The notes below the pieces were generated by a model, which saw only the letters and a list, made by a program, of their open reading frames with translations, was not told the DNA's origin and made no database searches. DNA of 64,000 nucleotides from Mycobacterium sp. (lineage in GTDB: Bacteria > Actinomycetota > Actinomycetes > Mycobacteriales > Mycobacteriaceae), in NCBI GenBank assembly GCA_020438865.1, contig JAGQTU010000005.1:60186-124185 (forward strand), read 5' to 3'. Position numbers and translations under genes: made by a program. This document shows positions 43,122 through 51,508 of the stretch, piece after piece. Numbering within the stretch: position 1 is the stretch's first letter; every line of letters starts with the position of its first letter.

Positions 43122-46100
43122 ATGGACTTGGGCGTCTACGAATCATTGCTGACCGAGCGGCTATTCGCGCGGCTTCAGCAGAGTCCGGAACTTCATGCGG
43201 AATACGGCACCGTTGACGATACCGAGCAGGCACTGGTCATTACCCGCCACCTTCTACCGCTTATCGAGCGGTCGTTGAAGGCCGCACCCAGCGCCGAGGC
43301 CCGGCTACAACTGGTGCAACAGATCGTCAAGGCTTTGCCTCAGGCCTCGGTGGCGGAGGAGGCACTACACCAGATCGAGTCCCACCGGGTAAGCCGGCTT
43401 GACGAAGTGCGGCATGTCTCCGCGCTGACGGATGCGCGACTTCCTCGACCAGCCACTCCGTTTTCCGACACTGCGCTGATGACCAACGCGCGCCACGAGC
43501 CCACCCTGGCCGCCGAGTTACGCGCGGAATTGGCCAGCGCCGACCAGGTGGACCTGCTGTGTGCGTTCGTGAAGTGGCAGGGCCTCCGGCTATTGGAAGG
43601 TCAACTAAACGAGCTTCGTCAACGCGATGTGCCGCTGCGGGTCATCACCACGACTTATCTTGGCGCCACAGATGCACGAGCGCTCGACGCACTGGTGAAC
43701 GAGTTCGGCGCTGAGGTACGGGTGAATTATGAGCTAGACCGCACCAGGCTTCATGCGAAAGCGTGGCTATTGCGCCGCAAGACCGGGTTCCACACGGCTT
43801 ACGTAGGATCGAGCAATCTCTCCCATGCGGCCCTCGTAGAGGGCCTAGAGTGGAACGTGCGGCTCTCGGCGATCTCGACGCCCCATCTGCTCGAGAAATT
43901 CAGGACAACGTTCGACTCCTACTGGGAAAACAAGGAGTTCGAGGCATACCGACCTGAGACGGACCGACAACGGTTGGACACCGCGCTGGATATCGCGGCA
44001 GGACGAAAGTCACGGGGACAGGTCACGATCACCCTATCCGGGCTCGAGGTACGACCAAAGGCGTATCAAGCCGAAATGCTGGAGCAACTGGATGCCGAAC
44101 GTTCGGTTCACAATCGCCATCGCAATCTGATCGTCGCCGCGACCGGCACAGGTAAGACCGTGATCGCGGCACTCGACTACCGGCATCTGCGCGAAAGTCA
44201 TGGTCGAGACTTGAAGCTCCTTTTCGTGGCTCACCGCAAGGAAATCCTGCTTCAGTCCCGGCGCATGTACCAAGAGGTCTTGATCGATCCGACGTTCGGG
44301 GAACTTCTTGTCGGCGGTGACGTACCGACGAAGTGGCGACACGTTTTCGCGAGCATCCAGTCTCTGACCCAACACCGTCTCTCGACGCTGCCGCCCGACC
44401 ACTTCGATGTTGTCGTAGTGGATGAGTTTCATCACGCCGAGGCGGCGTCCTATCGAAAACTGCTAAATCACGTCCAGCCTCTAGAACTTCTTGGTTTAAC
44501 CGCCACCCCGGAGCGCGGTGATGGGGTGGACGTTCGCGAATTATTCGGCGGCAGAGTCGCAACCGAGTTGCGACTGTGGGATGCTCTGGATCAGAACTTG
44601 CTCTGCCCGTTCCACTACTTCGGCATCCACGACCAGACAGACCTCGAGGCATTGGAATGGAAGCGGGGCGGGTACGACCTCGCCGAACTCAGCAGGGTAT
44701 ATACCGGTAACGATTCTCGAACCCGGATAGTGCTTAGAGAACTTTGCGACAAAGTCGCGGATCTCGGCAAAATGCGGGCCCTCGGGTTCTGCGTGAGCGT
44801 CGAGCACGCCCGTTACATGGCCGACAGGTTCGTCGCTGCGGGGATTAGGGCCCAAGCAGTGTCGGCCGATACGTCACCCACCGACCGGCAGAATGCGCTA
44901 GCCCAATTGCGAACCCGTGAGATCAACGTCATTTTCGCGGTCGACTTGTTCAACGAGGGTCTCGATATCCCGGATGTGGACACCGTCCTGTTTTTGCGGC
45001 CCACGGAGAGCGCCACAGTATTCCTTCAACAACTCGGACGCGGATTGCGGCTGACGGAGGGTAAGACAGTCTTGACTGCACTCGATTTCGTTGGACACCA
45101 ACGCAAAGAGTTCCGATTTGATCAGCGCTTTCGCGCTCTCACCGGTCTCAGCCGCAAGGAGCTGGAACGGCAGGTCTCACAGGGCTTTCCGTTCTTACCC
45201 TCAGGCAGCCAGATCGTGCTTGATTCCGTAGCGCGTGAACTTGTGCTGGAGAACATCCGCCAGCAAGTCTCGCCCAAGTGGGCTGCGCTGGTATCCGAAG
45301 TCCGGTCGCATGCGGGCACGGACTTGGCGTCATATCTGGATGCGTCGGGGCGGTCGCTCGAAGACATCCTGCGCTCGGGCAAGTCGTGGACCACGCTCTG
45401 CCGGGACGCCGGCAAGACGGACGTCAGTCCTGGCCCCCGCGAACAAGACCTCATCAAGAGGATCAGGTCAATTGCCCACATCGACGACCGACTCCGGTGG
45501 CAGGCTTACCGAGATATCCTGCTGCAAGGGATCCCGGCAGAGAGCATCGTCGAACGCCGCCTCACCAAGATGCTCTTCTACTCCCTGTTCCCGGGCGGCG
45601 GTGGCTTTGGCGGCCCGCTGTCAGCTTTCGAGGGGCTGCGCAACGAGCCGGTGCTGAACGAAATGCGTCAGGTTCTCGACATCGGCTTCAGCGCGGCGCA
45701 CCGGAGCACCTCAGCGCTGGGTGATGCTGAGCCGGCCCTCGCTGGTGTGCCACTCGCGCTGCACGCCAGCTACACAAGAGAGGAGATTCTCGCCGCGCTC
45801 GATTGGACATCACAGGGCCGCGTACCCAACACAATGCGTGAGGGTGTGGCGTGGTGCCAAACGGTGAATGCTGATGCCCTCCTGGTCACTCTGAAGAAGA
45901 GCGATACCGACTACTCGCCGACGACAATGTATCGAGACTTCGCGCTGAGCCCTGAGCTATTCCATTGGGAGACTCAGTCGACGACATCGTCCAGCTCGTC
46001 GACCGGCCAGCGTTACCTCAACCACCGTGAGAAGGGTTCACACATTCTTTTGTTCGTGCGAGAGGCGAAGACCAATTCACTGGGTACCGCACCTTATGTC

Positions 46101-46220
46101 TTCCTCGGCCCCGCCGACTACGTGACGCATGAAGGCGACCGTCCCATCGCGATTACCTGGCGACTGCGGCGGCCGATGCCGATGGAGATGTTCATTGCGT
46201 CGAGGGCCGCGGTTGCTTGA
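43122..46220 (+). CDS. PLD-nuclease/SF2 helicase/DUF3427-like protein
   Basis: Protein of 1032 aa. Residues about 130-250 are a PLD-type nuclease module (HKD) with RLHAKAWLLRRKTGFHTAY and VGSSNLSHAAL; the Asp of HxK-x4-D is not evident. Residues about 310-680 are an SF2 helicase: Walker A VAATGTGKTV near 340, DEFHH near 433, motif III LGLTATPERGD, motif VI QQLGRGLRL. The remaining C-terminal half resembles DUF3427 (LNHREKGSHILLFVREAKTN, TSQGRVPNTMREGVAWC). The frame extends upstream to 43029, but ATG 43122 is preferred. It probably binds and cleaves foreign or damaged DNA. GC is lower than in neighbouring genes. Confidence 0.8.
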   Translation: MDLGVYESLLTERLFARLQQSPELHAEYGTVDDTEQALVITRHLLPLIERSLKAAPSAEARLQLVQQIVKALPQASVAEEALHQIESHRVSRLDEVRHVSALTDARLPRPATPFSDTALMTNARHEPTLAAELRAELASADQVDLLCAFVKWQGLRLLEGQLNELRQRDVPLRVITTTYLGATDARALDALVNEFGAEVRVNYELDRTRLHAKAWLLRRKTGFHTAYVGSSNLSHAALVEGLEWNVRLSAISTPHLLEKFRTTFDSYWENKEFEAYRPETDRQRLDTALDIAAGRKSRGQVTITLSGLEVRPKAYQAEMLEQLDAERSVHNRHRNLIVAATGTGKTVIAALDYRHLRESHGRDLKLLFVAHRKEILLQSRRMYQEVLIDPTFGELLVGGDVPTKWRHVFASIQSLTQHRLSTLPPDHFDVVVVDEFHHAEAASYRKLLNHVQPLELLGLTATPERGDGVDVRELFGGRVATELRLWDALDQNLLCPFHYFGIHDQTDLEALEWKRGGYDLAELSRVYTGNDSRTRIVLRELCDKVADLGKMRALGFCVSVEHARYMADRFVAAGIRAQAVSADTSPTDRQNALAQLRTREINVIFAVDLFNEGLDIPDVDTVLFLRPTESATVFLQQLGRGLRLTEGKTVLTALDFVGHQRKEFRFDQRFRALTGLSRKELERQVSQGFPFLPSGSQIVLDSVARELVLENIRQQVSPKWAALVSEVRSHAGTDLASYLDASGRSLEDILRSGKSWTTLCRDAGKTDVSPGPREQDLIKRIRSIAHIDDRLRWQAYRDILLQGIPAESIVERRLTKMLFYSLFPGGGGFGGPLSAFEGLRNEPVLNEMRQVLDIGFSAAHRSTSALGDAEPALAGVPLALHASYTREEILAALDWTSQGRVPNTMREGVAWCQTVNADALLVTLKKSDTDYSPTTMYRDFALSPELFHWETQSTTSSSSSTGQRYLNHREKGSHILLFVREAKTNSLGTAPYVFLGPADYVTHEGDRPIAITWRLRRPMPMEMFIASRAAVA

Positions 46221-47309
46221 TCATTGATTGGGTCCGAACCAATGGGGTGGGAAGCTGATGTCGAGTCCGACCCTGCTGCGATAGCCCGACCACGTCGGGA
46301 CACCTGCCGGCTGGCCGCGATAGATGCCGCGGGCCGCGGCCACAACTCTCGGCCGTTGAGTGGGCCACTCGATCGCGGAAGCGATCTCCTCCAGGAGTCG
46401 TTGGTCACGGTTCAATACCCGGTCAACGATCGAAACCGCCGGTAATGCGCCGCTCTTGTCGCCATTGCAGCGGGCACAAGCGGGGACAAGGTTAGCCAGC
46501 CCGTCGATCCCCACCAGCGACCAAGGCAGCACGTGATCAATCGGGTTGTTGGGAGGAAGATGTGTGCCGCAGTAGAAGCAGTGTGGACCAAAAGCTTCCT
46601 TAAGCGGCTCGCGCACAACGCTCAAGCCGATGCGCTCGCGGCCGAAAAGGTGTCCGGCAATGTCAGGCACATCCTCATCAAGAAACTTGTTCATTCTGCG
46701 CACATCATCGACCCACATGATCTCTAGAGCCGGCTTCAGCAAGCCAGCCAGGCGGGCCAGACCGTGTGCCACTCCTGGCTTGAGAACGATCGCGTCGCCA
46801 TCGGAGCGCAGTGCCGATCTACTGACCTGGTCGTGTAGGTGCGAGTCGTCGTAAAGAAAGCAGTCGGCGGATTCCGATCCCGGGAGCCGCTGCAACCGGT
46901 GCAGAGGCTGCTGCGCCAAACATAGGGTGATCTCGTCGATCGCATTCTGGTAGGCCTTAGGTGCCCGCAGAGCCGCGATTTCGACCGAGAGACTTCGTGA
47001 CGCTGCATCTGCGGCCGTACGCAATTCGATAGTCGCATTCAGAATTCGCGCCCGAGATTGCGTGGATTGGCGCAGCTCGCGACCGTCGAAGGGTCGTGCC
47101 TGAAGCCAGTAGATCTCGAGCACCCGCCGCGCGAGGTCGGGGATCTGCACCTCCAGCGTGGCCGTCGATTCATCCGGCAGGTTCTCGATGCAGTGATCAA
47201 TGAGCGCCATCAAGGCCGCGAGCTTGTACGTTGCCGTGCGCAGACCAGTTTCTAAAATGGCGACCACCCGCTGACCAAGCAATAGTGGATCGGCGACTTC
47301 GCCGGCCAT
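46221..47309 (-). CDS. HNH endonuclease, C-terminal domain; N-terminal domain unknown
   Basis: 362 aa. The HNH site is CFYCGTHLPPNNPIDHVLPW with LVPACARCNGDKSG, i.e. a zinc-binding CxxC pair (about 244-247) followed by the catalytic His and a second CxxC near 271-274. The first 230 residues are helical with no recognised family. The ATG at 47309 has GAGGAAA upstream. Its stop abuts the helicase stop (TGA|TCA at 46218-46223), so the two genes are convergent with no spacer, an unusual tail-to-tail layout for a probable functional pair. Confidence 0.82.
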   Translation of the reverse strand: MAGEVADPLLLGQRVVAILETGLRTATYKLAALMALIDHCIENLPDESTATLEVQIPDLARRVLEIYWLQARPFDGRELRQSTQSRARILNATIELRTAADAASRSLSVEIAALRAPKAYQNAIDEITLCLAQQPLHRLQRLPGSESADCFLYDDSHLHDQVSRSALRSDGDAIVLKPGVAHGLARLAGLLKPALEIMWVDDVRRMNKFLDEDVPDIAGHLFGRERIGLSVVREPLKEAFGPHCFYCGTHLPPNNPIDHVLPWSLVGIDGLANLVPACARCNGDKSGALPAVSIVDRVLNRDQRLLEEIASAIEWPTQRPRVVAAARGIYRGQPAGVPTWSGYRSRVGLDISFPPHWFGPNQ

Positions 47310-47504
47310 TTTCCTCCTGTCTCGGTACTTGGGTGTAAAACCCTCTTGAATCATTATCTGCGAGGCGGCCGCGATCATGGGCAAGCTTGTTCGGGACGGT
47401 TGTCACCAGAGCGAACAAAAGCGACCTGAGCGAGGTGGCTTCATCAGACCGCTCTGCTTCGCCGGGTTGGATGGAGAATTCGATTTGACCAACAAAAGCA
47501 ACCC

Positions 47505-47930
47505 ATGCGACTGCTCATCACCGGTGTCGATGTCATCGGAAAGTCCTGCGTGGTAGGCGAAGACGGTGTCGCGATCAACCCGATTGGTCCCGGCTTCGCC
47601 ATGGCTATTCCTTACGCCACCACACAGAGCCCGCCACAGGCCCGGCCGGCCGGCAATGCCGAGCTCATCGACCAGATGCTGCCCCCGGGTCATGCCCGCT
47701 GGATCGTCGTCGACTACGGGGCGCACGCCCAGACCCCGGTGCACCACACCGACACCCTCGACCTCGAGGCGATCATCAGCGGCAGCGTCGATCTCATCCT
47801 CGACGACGGCGCCCACCACCTTGAGGCGGGCGACATGGTGGTGATGACCGGCGTCGACCATGCCTGGAAGGCTGGGCCCGATGGCTGCCGCATCAACGCC
47901 TTCCTGATCGGCACGCCGCCGCCCCTCTGA
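47505..47930 (+). CDS. cupin domain protein
   Basis: 141-aa single cupin. The beta-barrel half-sites are TPVHHTDTLDLEAIISGSVD (metal HxH-like H-H-T-D) and DGAHHLEAGDMVVMTGVDHA (second motif). No signal. The start ATG at 47505 begins MRLLITGVDVIGKSC. It follows the HNH cassette, and a bidirectional hairpin terminator separates it from a second cupin. Substrate unknown. Confidence 0.75.
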   Translation: MRLLITGVDVIGKSCVVGEDGVAINPIGPGFAMAIPYATTQSPPQARPAGNAELIDQMLPPGHARWIVVDYGAHAQTPVHHTDTLDLEAIISGSVDLILDDGAHHLEAGDMVVMTGVDHAWKAGPDGCRINAFLIGTPPPL

Positions 47931-47984
47931 CCGACGGCGGGCGAGTAGCCCTACGCTGCAGCCCATTTCATGGCAACAAAACGA

Positions 47985-48022
47985 CCGAGGGCGGTGGACC
48001 ACATTCGGTCCACCGCCCTCGG
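47985..48022. terminator. bidirectional hairpin terminator
   Basis: The arms CCGAGGGCGGTGGACC (47985-48000) and GGTCCACCGCCCTCGG (48007-48022) form a perfect 16-bp stem with a 6-nt loop. A T-rich tail follows in the minus-strand reading (after the left arm: TCGTTTTGTTG), as for the end of the 48077 gene; the + strand gene has no U-tract. Confidence 0.75.
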
Positions 48023-48076
48023 TGTCGCCCCCATCGCGCCGGCCGGGTCGTCCCTGTCGCGGCCGGCGCGCAGTGA

Positions 48077-48547
48077 CTACTCGCTCCAGTCCGTGAGGTC
48101 CCGCGGCGTGATGCCGTTGGCCTCGCAGTAGGCGTTGTAGCGCTCGAGTGAGGTCTTGTGGTTCTCCTGCCACAGCACGGTTTTGCCGTCGGCGTCGAAG
48201 AACAGCAGCTCGCCGACGATGACGAAGAACACCTCGCTGTCGTCCATGCTCTCCGGGGTGTGCGACGAGCCGGCCACCTCGTAGACGGTGTCCCCGGCGC
48301 GGGAGATCCAGTTGTTCTCGATGTAGCGCCAGGCGCCCTTCACGGTGTGCCCGATCACGATTCCGGTGTGGTAGTGCGGCGGCAGCAGCAGGCCGGCGTC
48401 GAAGCGCATCGAGACGACGATCTCGGCGCGCACCGGGTCGATCTTCCAGTACTTCAGGTGGACCTGGTCGCTCAGCGGGGTGAACGGGATCCACGGGTTG
48501 TCGTCGCCGGCCATGTAGTTGACGTCGAGTTCAGGTGCGGTCTGCAT
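48077..48547 (-). CDS. cupin dioxygenase-like protein
   Basis: 156 aa, ChrR/2,4'-dihydroxyacetophenone dioxygenase-like. The metal-binding half is FDAGLLLPPHYHTGIVIG (H-x-H) and the second half is VYEVAGSSHTPESM. The central sequence KGAWRYIENNWISRAGDT is typical of the family. It is downstream of, and on the same strand as, the PucR regulator, 120 bp away. It may act on a hydroxylated aromatic compound (inference). Confidence 0.75.
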   Translation of the reverse strand: MQTAPELDVNYMAGDDNPWIPFTPLSDQVHLKYWKIDPVRAEIVVSMRFDAGLLLPPHYHTGIVIGHTVKGAWRYIENNWISRAGDTVYEVAGSSHTPESMDDSEVFFVIVGELLFFDADGKTVLWQENHKTSLERYNAYCEANGITPRDLTDWSE

Positions 48548-48667
48548 GATTTCTCCTTGTTTCGGTCTTTGCTGCCGCGCTTGCGGCGTAGCACCAAAGT
48601 TAGGAGAGCCGGCCCCTTCCGCACTCGGCCTGCGGTGACAACGTTGCGATCGGCGTTTGTGACGCCG

Positions 48668-49945
48668 TCACAGTCCGGCTGTGTGCGGCTGCGCCAGCCT
48701 CGGCAGCGTCGGCAGCAGCGCCAGCGCCACCGACAGCTCCAGGACGTCGGTGTCGATGCTGCGGCCCAGGATCTGCTCAGCCTGGTTGACCCGGTAGCTC
48801 ACGGTGTTGGGGTGCACGATCAGCCGCTTCGCGGTGCGCGCCCGGCTGCGGTTCTCCTGCAGGTAGACCGCCAGCGTGGTCGCCACCCGCACGGTGTCCT
48901 CGTCGGGGGCGGCCAGCGGACCCAGCACCCGCGTCACGAACGACGCCGCGTGCTCGGTGTCGGTGCTGGCCAGCGCGGCCACCGCGACCTCGCGATAGTG
49001 CGTCACCCGGTCGCCGCCCGGCCCGGTGAGCGCCGCCACCCGCCGCGCGTGCGCGGCCTGCAGATGCGTGTCGCGAAAACCGGTCAGCCCCGTACCGGGA
49101 TCCCCGAGCGCCAGCCGCACCCCGGGCTGCGGGGGAGCCTCGACCGGCGCCTCGGTGAACGGTTCCCGGCGGCTGACCCAGCCCGCCACCGCCAGCGACC
49201 CCACCGGGTGCACGAGATGGCTATCCGCACCGGCGGTGGCCGCGACGTCGGCGATGGCGCTACCGAGCAGCGCCTGGGCGTCGCCGTCGTGCGGAGCCTC
49301 GTCGACCCAGGCCAGCACCCCGATGTGCCGGCGGTTGACGTCGTAGCGCAGCCGGACCGACGCCCGGTGCCCGTCGCGTTCCCGCCCGGCGAGAATGTCG
49401 TCGACGGCCGTCGCCCGGGCGGCGGCCGCGCCCCGCAACCAGGTCTCCCGCTCGGACTCGTAGGCCTGCTCGGCGCGCACCAGCGCCCCGTCGACGTAGC
49501 CGAAGATCCAGCCGGTGGCCAGCTCGATCGCCTTGGCCAGATCGGCCGGTTCGGGTTCGGCGGCGACGATCTGGGCGTGCATCCACTGCCACACCAGCTC
49601 CTGGGCCAGCCGGTAGAACCGCATCAGATCGGCCAGCGGCGCCTGCCGTTGCGCGGCCGCCCGGGCGATCGCCGTGGTCGACGGCGGTAGGTCCACCTTG
49701 CGCGGGTCGGCACCGGCCTCGATGACCTGCGCCACCTGCCGCAGGCTGGCCTCGGTGCTCACCAGGTGTTCGGTCACCATCTGCTGGTCGGGGAACAGCG
49801 CCGGCAATTCGGTGCGCATCCGCCCGACCGCCGTCGCGGCCAGCTCAGCGGCACCCGCGCGCATCTCGGCGGCGATCGGCACCAGCACCCGCTGCCACAC
49901 CCGCTCGGCGCCGTCGTCCGCGCCGTCCGGCCACTGCAGGCTCAT
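48668..49945 (-). CDS. PucR-family transcriptional regulator
   Basis: 425 aa. The C-terminal PucR HTH is RLIVHPNTVSYRVNQAEQIL near 375-395, preceded by the typical ATTLAVYLQENRSRARTAKR. The N-terminal two-thirds is helical with a GGDEF-like central fold and lacks a membrane segment. It probably binds an aromatic or organic acid and activates the cupin gene downstream or the divergent WS/DGAT gene. Start ATG 49945. Confidence 0.82.
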   Translation of the reverse strand: MSLQWPDGADDGAERVWQRVLVPIAAEMRAGAAELAATAVGRMRTELPALFPDQQMVTEHLVSTEASLRQVAQVIEAGADPRKVDLPPSTTAIARAAAQRQAPLADLMRFYRLAQELVWQWMHAQIVAAEPEPADLAKAIELATGWIFGYVDGALVRAEQAYESERETWLRGAAAARATAVDDILAGRERDGHRASVRLRYDVNRRHIGVLAWVDEAPHDGDAQALLGSAIADVAATAGADSHLVHPVGSLAVAGWVSRREPFTEAPVEAPPQPGVRLALGDPGTGLTGFRDTHLQAAHARRVAALTGPGGDRVTHYREVAVAALASTDTEHAASFVTRVLGPLAAPDEDTVRVATTLAVYLQENRSRARTAKRLIVHPNTVSYRVNQAEQILGRSIDTDVLELSVALALLPTLPRLAQPHTAGL

Positions 49946-50077
49946 GGCCGGAATCTAGTCCGATTGTCACCTCGTCACAATGGCCGCGCTCGACGTTGGC
50001 GCGGCGGCACGGGACGGCGGGGGCGTCGGCTCCGTAATTTGCTCTCAACGCCAGAGCCGACCCGACAAGGAAATCCG

Positions 50078-51439
50078 ATGCAACTCATCTCGCCCATCGA
50101 CTCGACCTTCCTGCTCGCCGAGTCCCGTGAGCACCCGCTGCACGTGGCGGGGCTGCAGCTGTTCACCCCGCCCGCGGACGCCGGACCGGAGTTCGTGCGC
50201 GAGACCTACGAGGCCATGCGCGCCCAGCAGGACCTGACGCCGACCTTCCGCAAGCGCCCCTCCTCGGCGCTCGGCGGCATCACCAACGTGGCGTGGACCT
50301 ACGACGACGACGTCGACCTGGATTACCACGTGCGCCGCTCGGCGCTGCCCGCCCCGGGCCGGGTCCGCGAGCTGCTCGAGCTCACCGGCCGGCTGCACGG
50401 CACCCTGCTGGACCGGCACCGTCCGCTGTGGGAGATGCACCTCATCGAGGGCCTCAACGACGGCCGCTTCGCCATCTACACCAAGATGCACCACGGTGTG
50501 GTCGACGGGATCTCCGCGCTGAACCTGCTGCAGGGCTCGCTGAGCCCGGACGCGGATTCGGTTGAGGTGCAGGCGCCGTGGTCGCTGCCGCCCCGCGCCG
50601 CCGCGGCCGACGCCAAGAGCGGTGGCCGGCTGCAGAAGCTCACCGGCGCAGTGCAATCCGCGGGCCGCTACGCATCCTCGACGGTGCAGCTCGGCCGGGC
50701 CGCGCTGGTCGAGCAGCAGCTGACCATGCCGTTCCGGGCGCCGCGCACCATGCTCAACGTGCCCATCGGCGGAGCCCGCCGGTGCGCCGCGCAGTCCTGG
50801 TCTCTGGACCGGATCAAGGCGGTCAAGAACGCCGCCGGGGCGACCGTCAACGACGTCGTGCTGGCCATGTGCTCCGGCGCACTGAAGGGCTATCTCACCG
50901 AGAACAACGCCATGCCCGACGCCCCGCTGATCGCGATGGTCCCAGTGAACCTGCGCACCGCCAAGGACGCCGACGGCGGCAACGTCGCCTCGGCCGTGCT
51001 GTGCAACCTGGCCACCAACGTCGACGACCCGGCCCAGCGGCTGGCCGTCATCCAGGCCTCGATGCGCGACAACAAGACCGTGCTGTCCCAGCTGCCGCGG
51101 GCCCAGGCCATCGCGGTGGGGCTCTCGACCACGCTGGGTTCGACCCTGCTGAGCACCCTGCCCGGGCTGGGCGCGGCCACCCCGCCGTCGTTCAACCTGT
51201 GCATCTCCAACGTGCCCGGCGTACAGCATCCCTTGTACCGCAACGGCGCCCGGCTGGACGGCAACTACCCGATGTCGATGGTGGTCGACGGGCAGGCGCT
51301 CAACATCACCCTGGCGACCAGCGCCGACAGCCTGGACTTCGGGCTGGTCGGCTGCCGCCGCGCGGTGCCGCACCTGCAGCGGCTGCTCGGTCACCTGGAG
51401 ACGTCGCTGAAGGACCTGGAGGTCGCGGTCGGGCTGTGA
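50078..51439 (+). CDS. WS/DGAT wax ester synthase/diacylglycerol acyltransferase
   Basis: 453 aa. The catalytic HHxxxDG is in TKMHHGVVDGISALNLLQ near residue 135, and the mid-region PLWEMHLIEGLNDGRFAIYT is conserved. The C-terminal half has AVLCNLATNVDDPAQRL and ISNVPGVQHPLYRNGARL, as in mycobacterial Tgs proteins. It makes triacylglycerol or wax ester from acyl-CoA. The ATG at 50078 is preferred because it begins MQLISPIDSTFLLAESREHP. Confidence 0.9.
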   Translation: MQLISPIDSTFLLAESREHPLHVAGLQLFTPPADAGPEFVRETYEAMRAQQDLTPTFRKRPSSALGGITNVAWTYDDDVDLDYHVRRSALPAPGRVRELLELTGRLHGTLLDRHRPLWEMHLIEGLNDGRFAIYTKMHHGVVDGISALNLLQGSLSPDADSVEVQAPWSLPPRAAAADAKSGGRLQKLTGAVQSAGRYASSTVQLGRAALVEQQLTMPFRAPRTMLNVPIGGARRCAAQSWSLDRIKAVKNAAGATVNDVVLAMCSGALKGYLTENNAMPDAPLIAMVPVNLRTAKDADGGNVASAVLCNLATNVDDPAQRLAVIQASMRDNKTVLSQLPRAQAIAVGLSTTLGSTLLSTLPGLGAATPPSFNLCISNVPGVQHPLYRNGARLDGNYPMSMVVDGQALNITLATSADSLDFGLVGCRRAVPHLQRLLGHLETSLKDLEVAVGL

Positions 51440-51508
51440 GGCTGAGCCGGGGAGAACCGGGCCAGAATCCGCGTCGCCGTCCATGACCACCGGTGGCATG
51501 CTGGAGGA

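Noticed and set aside
44029-44652. Minus-strand ORFs inside the helicase gene
   Set aside because: Antisense of an SF2 helicase with intact motifs; no independent support.
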